DNA from: Allacma fusca
Taxonomy: Eukaryota; Arthropoda; Collembola; Symphypleona; Sminthuridae
Assembly: GCA_947179485.1 (NCBI GenBank)
Contig: OX359247.1
Coordinates: forward strand, 13,678,588-13,742,587
Direction: 5' to 3'
Length of the DNA: 64,000 bases
The notes under the pieces are model-generated. The model was not told the origin of the DNA and ran no database searches. It was given only the letters and a program-made list of their open reading frames with translations. Position numbers and translations under genes: made by a program. Of the stretch, positions 51,273 through 61,834 are shown one piece after another (the stretch's first letter is position 1; each line of letters starts with the position of its first letter).

Positions 51273-51848
51273 TGTCTCTCTCGAGCTCCGCTTTTGTATT
51301 TACAGTGAGTCAGATTGAATTTTATTGCTTTTTTCAAATCATTATTTGCTCTCACACACTCCGACATTAGCATGGAAATCATCTCCAGTTACAGCCACTC
51401 ACACTGGGATTCTCACTTGTGGGAATCAACGTAGGAGGGCTATTAGGATTTCAATGGTGCATATTGAATTCCAAATTTCAATAACCATTGAAATTCAGCT
51501 CCGACAGTTTGTGAGATTTCATCTCCAAGCTGTGAATTATTCAAGTTTTACATGCTCAAACATTACTTTTATCATTGCATTCTTCCAGCACTTGTGTGTG
51601 TGCAAAATGATCAAAGCACCGCGTAAACCCTGCAAAAGAAAAAAAAAATCACTTCATTTCGCACATTCATTTCATTTCCAATCGCACCATCCAATCGTAA
51701 TATTATTTCGCACCAAAAAAAAAATAATAAAATCCTTTCAATTTGCACATTATAATGTCACTGCGCTGCAACTTGCACTAGATTTTGATTCTCAAAGGAA
51801 ATTGGAACCAAACCTACAAAAATCATATAATTACATAATATTATACAG
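51131..51848 (+). repeat. Intron 34 with (CT)n and degenerate TTGCAC-type repeats
   Basis: A (CT)n tract lies at about 51239-51282. At about 51655-51780 a degenerate motif (TTCGCACATT, TTTGCACATT, CTTGCAC) recurs between A runs, up to ~70 bases before the next exon. The 181-codon open frame across this intron has no domain and is rejected as a gene. Confidence 0.7.
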
Positions 51849-52166
51849 CAATTTGCAGACTCCCAGTTGACATTGGTCCTTGTCGGGAGGGGTACAAAAG
51901 GTGGTATTACGATGCTGATCAGAGAACATGCATACCCTTCTCGTACGGGGGCTGTGCTGGAAATTTGAATCGGTTCAAGAATTTCGATATTTGCCTGGGC
52001 TTCTGTAGTCAGTTCTTAGCCCGGGAAGGGCGTCAACCACAGAGTAATAATCAGTACCAACCGGAGGTTCCTAGGGAAGAGGAGCCTCGTGAGGAAGTGA
52101 ATACACATGATGATGATCGTGATAACGGTCCTGAAAGAGAAACTCATCATTCCCCTGAAGCTTCTC
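51849..52166 (+). CDS. Ppn: Papilin exon 35: Kunitz domain 11 with acidic tail
   Basis: Kunitz domain CRLPVDIGPCREG to FSYGGCAGNLNRF, ending ICLGFC. All six Cys are present and P1 is Arg. A charged linker of about 50 residues follows, rich in Glu, Asp, His and Arg, with no fold evident. Phase 1/1, acceptor ttatacag, donor gtgagt. Closest in sequence to Kunitz 10, suggesting neighbour duplication. Residues ~2434-2540. Confidence 0.94.
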
Positions 52167-53220
52167 GTGAGTCTCTTTTCTAGGTCATCTTCTTCACTGA
52201 CTCGCCACTATAATAGTTCTTATATTATTTTTTTTCCACCTCCGCTGATCTGCTACGTTCCGTTCCAAAACGTATTAAGTAAGCCCAGTCAAGCTGTTGT
52301 CATCGTCAAGGAGGAAGAAGAGATTTTTGTGGAAATCTCTCTACCTTCAACACTTGCATATACCTTTGCACCACACAAAGCACAGTAGCACGGCATGCAC
52401 GCAAAATACATTTTTTTTAGTATGCACATACGAGACGCACAGTTCTCACACAAGTAGCTCCAATTACTACCAGGAGCATTTACTACCCTTATACTGTAGC
52501 CGTGAGGCTGTGGCTATTTGCTTATCTTCCTGTTCTCAAAAGTACTTGTCCACTTTAACTTTTCCTACGTTACGTCTAATATGTAATGTACGTATTTGCA
52601 GTACACATGTACTTATATTATCTATGTATCTCTGTCTATACTATAAAATTGTAAGCTTAGTTTGCAATGTCCGTTAAGATTTGTCTCAGGTGAAGATCCC
52701 AACAATCATGCACAATGTGCAGAAGGAAAACGCATTTTTATTCCGGAGTCAAAATTTTTTTCCTCATATTCCAGCATTGAGTTGATGTGAGACCGAGAGT
52801 ATGAACTGGACTATATTTGTTGGGCTTGCTACTCCTGCGATTACTGCTTCATGATTGTGTGACTTGGACCCTGGAAGTTACAACTGTAAAACTCTTGTCT
52901 GGGTTTTTAAGCCCTATTTTGTTACTACAACTTTGTCATAATTGTTTCACTCTTTTGTTCGTAGTCTTTCCATATGACCGTTCTGGAATAGTGTCTGTTT
53001 TTAAGGTTGTCTACATTCTAAATTTAAGTAAACTTCATTAAAAATGCTATTATCTGTACATGTATGTACGTATATGTGTGCACACCTGGTGGAAAGTTAT
53101 GTCTTGTAACGTGATGTCACATGGCCTTGTATGTAATGTATCCGTGTGGTATGTGGATTGTGGAGAGGTATGTAAAATGTTAAAAAATGTAAATTAAGAC
53201 TTTGAATGTTGAAAATATAG
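52167..53220 (+). other. Intron 35, 1.05 kb
   Basis: No exon recognised. A short TATGTACGTATATGTG repeat lies near 53064. Confidence 0.7.
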
Positions 53221-53472
53221 GTCCAGATGAGAATGAGATCCAAGTTGAGCGGCCTGACTGTTCCAGGGAGAGACATGAGTGTGAGTATTTGAGATGTCCC
53301 TACGGAGTTGAGCGTTCTGTGGCGGACGGAGGAGCAGGATGTGAGGTATGTCGATGCGTTGAACCTTGTCGAGAGCAAAATTGTCCCGAAGGGACCCAGT
53401 GTTCAGTGGACGTTCATAATGGCCCTCATGGAACAGTTGATGGTCCTGTCTTCCGTGCTGTTTGCAGACGAG
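53221..53472 (+). CDS. Ppn: Papilin exon 36: antistasin-like Cys-rich module
   Basis: After a charged lead-in comes a Cys pattern C-x3-RC-x2-G, then GGAGCEVCRC, which fits the antistasin inhibitor signature. A second half follows with EPCREQNCPEGTQC and a final FRAVC. Antistasin-type modules inhibit serine proteases in leeches; the role in papilins is not established. Phase 1/1. The acceptor aaaatatag has no pyrimidine tract. Donor gttcgt. Residues ~2540-2624. Confidence 0.9.
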
Positions 53473-55852
53473 GTTCGTTTTTTTCTCTATCTACAGACAA
53501 ATCTCGGTATAACGGAGACTCGGGCAACTCCCAATTCTTAGAAGGTATAAAAATATTCCTTTATATGCTCCTTCCCTAAGCATTGTGTCATATATAGGGC
53601 CTGGGAAGGCCTATAGACAGCCTGTAATGTAAAGATACACTAAATAGCCAAGAGCCTTCCGTCATAGTGAGATTTGCCCGTACTTACCTCCGGGTATCAT
53701 TCCTACTCTTCCCTTCCGCACACTACAATTTGTGCGTACATAATCTCATAAAATCATCCGGCCTACTCGAGTATGTATAAAGTCAAGGTCCTTCCCGAAA
53801 GCAACTGAAAGTCTCAACAACTCGTGTGTACAAGTGGGCATGAGGCATGTACATTTGTTTAAGTTGTTTCAAATGAGTCTAAAGTGAGAAATCATGCAGT
53901 TTTAAAGGGAATCGTCCTCTATTTGATTGTGGACGTTCCTTTTGGAGTGAGTAGGTTGGGAGGCTAAGTGGATTCCTCCCTTGTATTTTCAGACAAGTTT
54001 CTATCCCCGAGCATACCTTCCTTCCTTCTTTATTGCAAAAAATTCTTCATATATTAAGATGGTAAATGTAGAATCCAGGACAAGAGTATTTCTTCAATAC
54101 CAGTCAGCTCAATCCTTGTAGTTTCCTAGAAACTTAAAATGCCGGCTTGTCTGACTCAATTTCACAGAATATCCCATCAGTTCGGGATGATTCCATCAGG
54201 ATTACGATATTGCGATATCTGACTCAGTGGTCAACAATATCAATGGGTTGAAGTCAAGGCTGACAAACCCGCTGGTTTACATAATTTGAATTTCAAGAAT
54301 CCCAGCGACATTTATCTGAGTCGCCTTTCCAAAAGGGAAATCCTCAAGGTCGGTAGAGCTACAATCAGAGGAATCCATCCCAGAACCCATCATTGGACTT
54401 GTACGTTTTGAGAATAGGCGCAGTTGACAGTCAAGTCCATCCTGACTTCGTACAGAATATTAAATTCTTACATGAACATACATAAGTGTAGGCAATTATA
54501 CACGCGGGTACATATGAGGGATGCTGTTAGGCCTGGAGACAGTTCGATTTGATTAAATTATATTGTTTTAGTCTTGCATAGAGCATATAGTCAGGCCCTC
54601 GGGATGGAGACATAATTTCTGCTAAAAACTAGGTTCCACACTGTAGTATTAATTTCATTTAGTAAGGCATAAATAATAACAACTCATACTTTGAATTCAT
54701 TTTATTTTCCCACTTATGTTTTTGAAAAATCCTTACAAATTTACTACACTGACCTCTGTTAAATCTTGGAACTACACTGACTCAGGACTGTGAAAGTCAG
54801 GATTAACTTGAAGGAAATGAAAAATCCCAGGAAATGTTTCCAGAAGCATGGCTTTGCTTCACAGTTTGAACAATTGTAAGGGAAAAAGTACGCACCAAAG
54901 TAAATATTACAGTATTTTTGACGATTGGATAGAAATTGCGGAATTTCAAATTTTATCTCTAAATTTTTTTTAATGAGTCAGGCAGAGAGAGGAAAGTTTC
55001 TTTGACACCTTATGTTGATCAAAGGGCTGTAAGATTAAATCGCCATGCTGCTTTGACATTACCTGTCAGTGACTTATGATGATTTGCTCCTAAATATTTA
55101 TAGATAATTATTTAAATATGTTCTGGTTTTTTCAGGGTCAAAGTCGATAAAACAATTTTGTTAGACTATGGGTTCAATTCCCTTGTTAGGATTTGAAGGG
55201 AACTTCTGTGAAAGTTGTAGTCTCTCGAGTCTTTGAAGAATCATTGAAAATATTCATAAAATAGTAGCAATGAATGAAGAGATATATTTTAAGTGGTTTT
55301 CCTGAGCAAGTTTATGATCAAGGTTGCCTTGAATATTCAGTGGAAATGGCACCTCCTGTCGAGGAGAGATTCAAATAGTGTATTCTATCCAATCATAATT
55401 GCGTGAAAGTTCATATGTACATACCCTTGGCGGCTGTTTATAGCTTCAGTGAAAGTTCCGCAGTTCTCACGGATGGTGAAGAAGACTCATATAGTAAGGA
55501 CAAAGACATTTGCTCGTAGTTTTTGGCACGGGACTGTAGTCCTGGTTTGGTTTTTAAACGTGAGGGTAATGGGGTGCTAATATGAGGATGTAAATTCTTT
55601 TCATGTAATGACATATGGACTTATAGATTTGACTGAGTATCTATACATACATATACGTCAGTGTAGCCATCCCAGTTAGGACTACATTTGAATAAAATCA
55701 ACCTCAGTACAGATACTGACTTTCCTATGAGTTTCATCACCACTTGCTGGAAATATAATCCCGATCCAAGTCCCTTTCTCCCATTTATTCATGATTCTTG
55801 CAAGCACACTTACTTCAAGCTTATCTATCTACTTGTTTGGGAAACGATGCAG
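53473..55852 (+). other. Intron 36, 2.4 kb
   Basis: Inspected for exons and transposons; none supported. Confidence 0.65.
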
Positions 55853-56050
55853 TGAACAAACCTGGAAATTGTCCAAATTTGACTCCAAGTCGCGCTGGAA
55901 ATTGTGACCAAGAGTGCCAGTCTGATGCGGATTGTTCGGCTGATATGAAGTGTTGCTTTAACGGATGCGGCTCCTCCTGTCTCGTCCCACTCGATCATGA
56001 TAGTAATGCCATCCCTGATCACCGTGAACCTGTTGCGTCCGTTGACCCAG
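55853..56050 (+). CDS. Ppn: Papilin exon 37: WAP four-disulfide core domain
   Basis: Eight Cys in the WAP pattern, from PGNCPNL through CDQECQSDADC and MKCCFNGCGSSC. WAP domains often inhibit serine proteases, and arthropod papilins carry one at this position. Phase 1/1, acceptor cgatgcag, donor gtggga. Residues ~2624-2690. Confidence 0.95.
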
Positions 56051-56549
56051 GTGGGATTTATTGACCTTTATTCTAATTGATTCAGTGCTTATTTATTATT
56101 CAGCCATTTTTTATTCCCTTGTTTTTTACCCCTTAGCCGAGCAAGCTGGTTACAGGATCTTATTTACTTTTGTCATTGACGTAAAACTTATAAAGATTTT
56201 TTTAAATTAACCAACGAACTCAGAAATTAAAACTAACTAAACATATCTATCTGTACAATTATCTCAATTGTGTATATTTTGTCCTTTAACTCTTGTATCT
56301 GTATGACAGTTGGTTCTTAATTATCCTTTACGTTCAAGTGAATGGACAGGACGGGGTTATGTAATTACATATGAGTGAATCTATGTATGTATAAGTTTGA
56401 ATGGGTGTTTATGTCAAAGGGGTATGTACTCAATGGATATTTTTTTTTGTGAGAGCTCCTAAGCGGCGGAAAAAAGCTGGAGCGGGATGGAAGGGAAAAA
56501 TTAGTATGTTTTAGAGGAAAAATTTATAAATCCTTTTGTAAAAATTGAG
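56051..56549 (+). other. Intron 37, 0.5 kb
   Basis: AT-rich, no feature seen. Confidence 0.65.
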
Positions 56550-56680
56550 GTGGAAGAGGTGCTCGGATCATTGGTGGAGAGCAAGATGTGCAAGCGGAGG
56601 AAGGAAGTCTCGCAGCACTAGAATGTGTAGCAGTAGGCCAACCCGACCCATCGATTTCTTGGCGTAAAGGATCCGAAAAG
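56550..56680 (+). CDS. Ppn: Papilin exon 38: Ig domain 1, first half
   Basis: Encodes the start of an I-set Ig domain: EEGSLAALECVAVGQPDP and SISWRKGSEK, with the first core Cys and Trp. Acceptors at 56548-56549 and 56557-56558 both fit phase 1, so the exon may begin at 56550 or 56559. It ends in phase 0 at AAG|GCAAGT, giving a GC-AG intron. Residues ~2690-2733. Confidence 0.88.
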
Positions 56681-57429
56681 GCAAGTTTTCTTCTTGTACA
56701 GTATCTATCTCTCTCTCTATCCCTTTTCCCCCCTTCCGTGCTCCTTCCTATGCGTGTGAGTGAGAGGTCATACCTATAGATACATATGAACTACTATATG
56801 TACATGGCTCCTACCTAATGTCATAAAAAGAAAGAGGAAACGTTGGAGGAAATCTTGTAGTAACTCCCGAACTTTTTTTTTTTTTTGGATGCATGAGCAA
56901 GGGGGAAAAAAACTTGAAGCTCGTCGTACATGCTGGATGTGAGTAGCTCTTATATGGAGTTTGTAGGCTCATCCCGGCTGAAGCACATGCCAGCGTCGTA
57001 AATTCCCTTATAATTTTTTTTTTGTTTCATTAAGGAAGGTCTGCATGTGTACTCAGGTCCGGGTCGGCCGAACGCATGTATCTATGTATATAGAGATATA
57101 AACACTAAACACAATAAATGTGTACTCAAGTGGTCGCAACACACAAAAGAAACAATACCCCTCACTTCAATGAGTATGAGGAGGGATCGGAGTAAGTTCT
57201 GCGGGAAATAATTGTCTAGGGAATTTTAAGGACAGTCAAGGTACAGAGAAAGTAGTCCGAGTGTAGCATCTCCATCGACTCTCCTCATCCTCTCCGGGTT
57301 ATGGAACCTGGAAGAGAGATAGGAAGAGAGGGAAAGGGAAACTGGAGATGAACAAGAGGGAAATTTTTGTCAAGATTTTTCTTCTTCTTTTTGAAAACAA
57401 TCTTCTTCTTTTTTTTCTCTTCATGGCAG
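56681..57429 (+). other. Intron 38, non-canonical GC-AG
   Basis: The donor AG|GCAAGT is the perfect GC-type consensus. The nearest GT (56685-56686) would break the phase-0 junction required by the second Ig half. A short (CT)n lies at 56708-56720 and an (A/T)-rich tract near 56873-56886. The acceptor is a long T/C tract ending catggcag. Confidence 0.88.
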
Positions 57430-57580
57430 ATAAGTGTAGACTCCGGCCGGTTCAGAATGCTCCCGGATGGAACCTTACAGATAATTGGCGTGTGGAAGTC
57501 TGACACAGGAACTTATACGTGCATTGCAGACAATGGCTTGGGTCGACCGGCACAGCACAATGTCAGACTCAATGTTACGG
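57430..57580 (+). CDS. Ppn: Papilin exon 39: Ig domain 1, second half
   Basis: Continues ISVDSGRFRMLPDGTLQI and DTGTYTCIADNGLG, the classic I-set D-x-G-x-Y-x-C motif with the second core Cys, then RLNVTG. Phase 0 in, 1 out, donor gtaaga. Residues ~2734-2784. Confidence 0.94.
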
Positions 57581-58928
57581 GTAAGATCATTTTCACAAAT
57601 ATCCCCTCATCTCCCTTTTATCTCCCCTCCATCTTCCCTCATCGTATTCAATTACATAGCCAGTGCCGAAGTTTTCCAAGAAGAAAGTTCGTCCCAGTCT
57701 ACGAACTGCACTCACATATGCAATTACGGATGCATTAAAATTCGATAAAGCAATACGTTCAATTTATTTTCTACAATGTTTAATTCCCAAGGATAGGAAA
57801 AATGAATCTGACGAATGATGTACATATCATCCTGTAATTATTTCTGATCTCTGATTGAAAAGCTCACAGTTAGATTACAGTATGTATTTATTTATTTGTT
57901 ATTACCTTGAAGGTTCAGTAGATACTAGAAGATATAATGTGACACTACTAGCCTACAGTCAAGACCAATGAGGTCTCTCACAAGTTAAAAGGAAATGATG
58001 CAAAAGTAAATATGTAGAGGGAAGAAGTCAAGGGCATTTGAAATGAGTACTAGAAGAACAATTCAGCCCGAATTCAATTTTGATGCTGCTGGGGAGAGAG
58101 TTTGAGCATAAATATTTATTCAAATGTAGGTGTCTCTGTTTGTGTGCACACATGCACGCATCCCCCTCTGAACTTCTTGTCAGAGCTAATATACTAAAGA
58201 AGCGTGAGTTACAAAGTTGAAATGCAAAGCGTGAAATTAAGCTAATTAAGGCGTTATAATTACGGGTAAAATGAGTTTTGGTGGCGGGCTACATAATAGA
58301 GTGATGTATGGTATGAGCTGGGGAGAGGATGTCCTGGTCCTTTTGGGCCCTGGGACGACTCTCCATATGTACACAAGTGTGAGTGTGTGGGAGTGGAATT
58401 TTCCTATACGGGCTCATACATACATACATTCGAGAGCTTGGTGTCATTCTGTAACACCTTTAACTGGATGCATGTATGTAGAATGTGATGTCTGTAATTG
58501 CATAAGTTGCATGTGTAATTACAACGGGAGGCAGTTCCGACTCAGGACTCTGAGGACGGACTGATATAATTATTCAAGATTCTATGTGCATTGGGTTGTG
58601 GGAGGAAAGTGCTTGGGATTTATCTCTTTGCTTTAGTGTGTGTAGTAAAGTTGCGGGAAATATGAGAGCATGGAGGTAATTATACCCGAGGAGTTTTCTC
58701 TCTCCATTTGTATTACCAAGTTTGTGTCTCAATGATTACAATAGGAATGCTGGTGTTACAGTAGAATCATTTGAGTAACTTAATGTTGTGGAGGGTCTCC
58801 GTCAGTACTGTGGTACTGACGCTCACGGAGCCTATAGGTCCCCCTTTCTTCAAACGCTCCTTCCCTTTCTCTGGTCGACGTGAGTGGTACATTTTGTATA
58901 TGATTGTGTGTGTTACTGTGGGAATTAG
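57581..58928 (+). other. Intron 39, 1.35 kb
   Basis: No exon or element recognised. Short TACATA repeats near 58418-58430. Confidence 0.7.
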
Positions 58929-59432
58929 AACCGGCACCGCGGCAAGCCGTGGTAGTAGAAGACAGTCCAACATTTGTAGTCGCACTGGGCTCTCCCGCTA
59001 ATTTACGTTGCTTCGCTGTGGGTTGGCCCAGACCTACGGTTACATGGTGGCGAGGTGATCGTATGCTACCATTCTCATCAGAGAGATATGAGCAAATGCG
59101 AGACTACTCCCTCCTCATCCGTCTCGTCTCCCTCCGTGACTTGGGACCCTACACGTGTCAAGCGTATAATGGACTGGGGAAAGCCGCCTCATGGACAGTT
59201 ACGCTCCAGTCCATCGGACCTGTCCACACTAACCATCCCGATGATCAAGCCTACTTGAAATACCTGATTTCCCAACCGCAGGCCCCACTCCAACCTGCTC
59301 GTCCACGACCACCACCAAGAATCCCTCCAACGGAGATTACCACCGAGAGAATCACGTTCCCTACTACCACCACTACCTCTACGGCTCAGCCTCATATAGA
59401 CGAGAATGAAATTGTAGTTCCTCACTATTTAG
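58929..59432 (+). CDS. Ppn: Papilin exon 40: Ig domain 2 with Pro/Thr tail
   Basis: A complete I-set domain in one exon: SPANLRCFAVGWPRPTVTWW, then RGD (59051-59059) in RGDRMLP, and DLGPYTCQAYNGLG. A Pro-rich then Thr-rich tail (PPPRIPP, FPTTTTTSTA) makes a likely O-glycosylated hinge. Phase 1/1, acceptor ggaattag, donor gttcgt. Residues ~2784-2952. Confidence 0.94.
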
Positions 59433-60213
59433 GTTCGTAACTCCCTAACCTGGGATTAGCAGCCCCGGAGTAAATCCTTCCCTTGCTTTAACTTTCACTA
59501 ACTAAGGATACCGGACTTGCAGCTGTGAATGTGCTTCCTTTAAATTAAAGCTTAAGTTACAGCTACTACCAAACTGCTTTTCTATTCACATCTTGTAACT
59601 TTTATAGTCAGTTTAATTATTCCCTTAGTAAGAAAATCTACTCATAATATTTTGCTTAATTTATAATTCTGCGAGATTAACAATCATCATGCTTTTGTAC
59701 ATTGAGAAACATTGTGTTCATTGCGCCTTGGAAAATTAACAAATTCAGACTTGATTTCATTGTAGGGTCTGGTAAATCACAGCTGATTATTAAAAAGAGA
59801 TTAAACCTTAAAAGACATTCTCACAATTTGAAATGTGTTTGAAATATTCCGGAAAAATTTCCTTGAAAAGATCAGATTTATATGGTAAAATAAGGGGAAA
59901 TTTAATTTAAAAAAATTGAAACAGTGGTTCAAGATATTTATTTATGTGATGTATTGTAGTCCAATGTAAGACACTCCATATCTTCGTTCATCATAATGCA
60001 CAGCACGGACAGAAGCACTTTAGATAGACTCTTCTATTTTCAAAGCGTAAGCATCCTTGTGCAGCCTCATGTGGTCGTACTCATGTTTGTTTTTGTGTGT
60101 TTGTCCCTCCACGTATACCTGTCTATGATTGGAAATGTAAGCTTGTCAAGTTTTAAGGGATCCTTATTGAGTCCGGGTTTGGATCTTTAAGTTGTTTTGG
60201 GATTGAATTCCAG
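59433..60213 (+). other. Intron 40, 0.78 kb
   Basis: AT-rich, nothing recognised. Confidence 0.7.
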
Positions 60214-60372
60214 TGCCTTTACAAACGACAATAAATTTGGAGAAAACCATTTTCGCCGTGGGAAGTGAGGTGAGTATTCCTTGTGAAGTGGAAGGCTACC
60301 CCACGCCCCAAGTGCTCTGGTATCACGATGAGCACTCTGTCCCTGGAGAAGATCCTCGCGCAAGAGTTCTTG
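60214..60372 (+). CDS. Ppn: Papilin exon 41: Ig domain 3, first half
   Basis: Encodes AVGSEVSIPCEVEGYPTP and VLWYHD, the first Cys and Trp of an I-set domain. Phase 1/1, donor gtaagc at 60373. A strong donor-like GAG|GTGAGT sits inside the exon at 60267-60275; its use would shift the frame. Residues ~2952-3005. Confidence 0.94.
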
Positions 60373-60412
60373 GTAAGCTCATTAATCAATAGTTTTCCCT
60401 CTCTCGCTCTCT

Positions 60413-60471
<59 letters not shown>

Positions 60472-60722
60472 CTCGTTGGTTTTACATACGTATGGACATG
60501 CATGCATGCGAGGTAGGAAAGGCTCGCGTAAGGAAAAACTAGTAATGTATGTACGCACATGCTTCTCCCATGGAGTGGGTATGTGCTCATGTGAACCATC
60601 GGTGTGATTAATAGCCGTCGGAATCAGCTTGATTGACGGACTTATTTCATTCATGCTCTGTATTTTCTCTTGTGTTTTTTTTCCACCACTTATTTGTTTG
60701 TCCATTGTACTTATGTACTCAG
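60373..60722 (+). repeat. Intron 41 with (CT)n tract
   Basis: A (CT)n tract of about 45 bases lies at 60419-60466. The rest is T-rich before the acceptor gtactcag. Confidence 0.9.
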
Positions 60723-60836
60723 AGGATAACACACTGGTCATCGTCAATGCCACTACACAAGATTCCGGAACCTACCGCTGTGATGCAGTCAATGAGTATG
60801 GAGCAGCCACCACTTCAGTTGTTATACAAGTTGAAG
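60723..60836 (+). CDS. Ppn: Papilin exon 42: Ig domain 3, second half
   Basis: Encodes DNTLVIVNATTQDSGTYRC and DAVNEYGAATTSVVIQVEG, with the D-S-G-T-Y-R-C motif and second core Cys. It includes an N-glycosylation sequon, N-A-T. Phase 1/1, donor gttagt. Residues ~3005-3043. Confidence 0.95.
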
Positions 60837-61547
60837 GTTAGTCCGGAGTAATTAACAAAACTCTGACCTCCTTTCCCTTCCCTCTCACTCCCAAACTTTC
60901 TCCATCGATACTACACGTAATTCCCATGTTTTCACCCTTTTTTCCCCTATTTTGACTGGGATATGAAAAAAACACCATTTGTTACCTCATTAGTTGTATC
61001 ACTCTTCCGGATTCTTATTTACTTTCTCTTGACAAAAAAAACCGCCCTTCCTCTAAATCAAATGAGCAATTTCTCTTGGTACTTATCCAGAAGACGTCTT
61101 TGAAAATTACACTGTTTCCTGTCAGACTGAAAAAATCTAGCAGCATTTTAACAGCCTCTTTTTTTTATAGCTCAGGATTTTTTTTTCTTAAACAAAAACT
61201 ACATTTTCCCAAGGAATGTTTCTTTCTAAAGACACTTTGATCTTTTCCCAAGAGAAAATCTATTGTGTTCGAGCACATTGAAAAAGTCGTATCTGTATTT
61301 GTAAAAAATAAAAAGGGAACACAATCCAAGAATTAATTCTGAGGCGGGGGTGCTTTTGTGTACTTGTGGGAAATGCAGGAGGAGGAATGTATTGGTGTTA
61401 ATGAGCATTCGAAATTATTTTTTGGTAGTATCCACAAACTTGTGTATTTATTTACAAAATAATAGCTCTCTCTCTCTCTCTGTTCTGGATATCTGTAAAT
61501 GGTAATAAATGTTATCTGTAAATATGTTGTGTCTCATGTGATTCCAG
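60837..61547 (+). other. Intron 42, 0.71 kb
   Basis: AT-rich with T and A runs and a short (CT)n at 61466-61481. Nothing coding. Confidence 0.75.
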
Positions 61548-61834
61548 GAGTTTACCTTCACCCGAACTGTACGGACAACCCATTCTTTGCCAACTGTAAA
61601 TTAATTGTGAAGGCAAGCTACTGTACGAATAGGTACTACGCTCGGTTCTGCTGTAAGTCATGTACGATTGCGGGACAACTACCGTCTTATGGTCCCCATC
61701 TGCAAGAGTATGAGCAAGGTAGTACAAGTTATTTCTCAGTCTCTGCCGCCCAACAATCTCTACCTCAGTCACCAGCACCGTCCCTATCGCACCGCCAGCA
61801 CAGTCCTGAGTACTTTGTCAATGGTCTCAGATGA
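61548..61834 (+). CDS. Ppn: Papilin exon 43: PLAC domain and C-terminus
   Basis: Encodes the six-Cys PLAC domain: PNCTDNPFFANC, SYCTNRYYARFCCKSC. This module ends papilins, lacunins and several ADAMTS proteins. It is followed by a Ser/Gln/Pro-rich tail to TGA at 61832-61834. Acceptor gattccag, phase 1. A possible donor at 61719 (CAAG|gtagta) would replace the tail by splicing to 63776. Which end is used cannot be told from sequence. Residues ~3043-3137. Confidence 0.92.

Larger units (their letters stand above)
2318..61834 (+). other. Ppn: Papilin gene, whole coding span (candidate start to stop)
   Basis: One gene spans nearly the whole window. Joining 43 exons at splice sites gives an uninterrupted frame of 9,414 nt including the stop, and every phase agrees. 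Papilins are secreted matrix glycoproteins of the ADAMTS-like group; Drosophila papilin is a basement-membrane component reported to inhibit an ADAMTS proteinase. The order TSP1, Cys-rich, spacer, TSP1 array, Ser/Thr-rich, GCCPDG repeats, Kunitz array, antistasin-like, WAP, Ig, PLAC is diagnostic of the arthropod protein. About 3,137 residues is close to the size of insect papilin. All introns but two look like GT-AG. Introns not listed separately are short and featureless or hold only simple repeats. The start exon is the least certain part. Confidence 0.95.

Noticed and set aside
51325-51870. 181-codon + strand frame
   Set aside because: Lies in an intron, low complexity with A runs and a degenerate repeat; its end overlaps the true Kunitz 11 exon in another frame.
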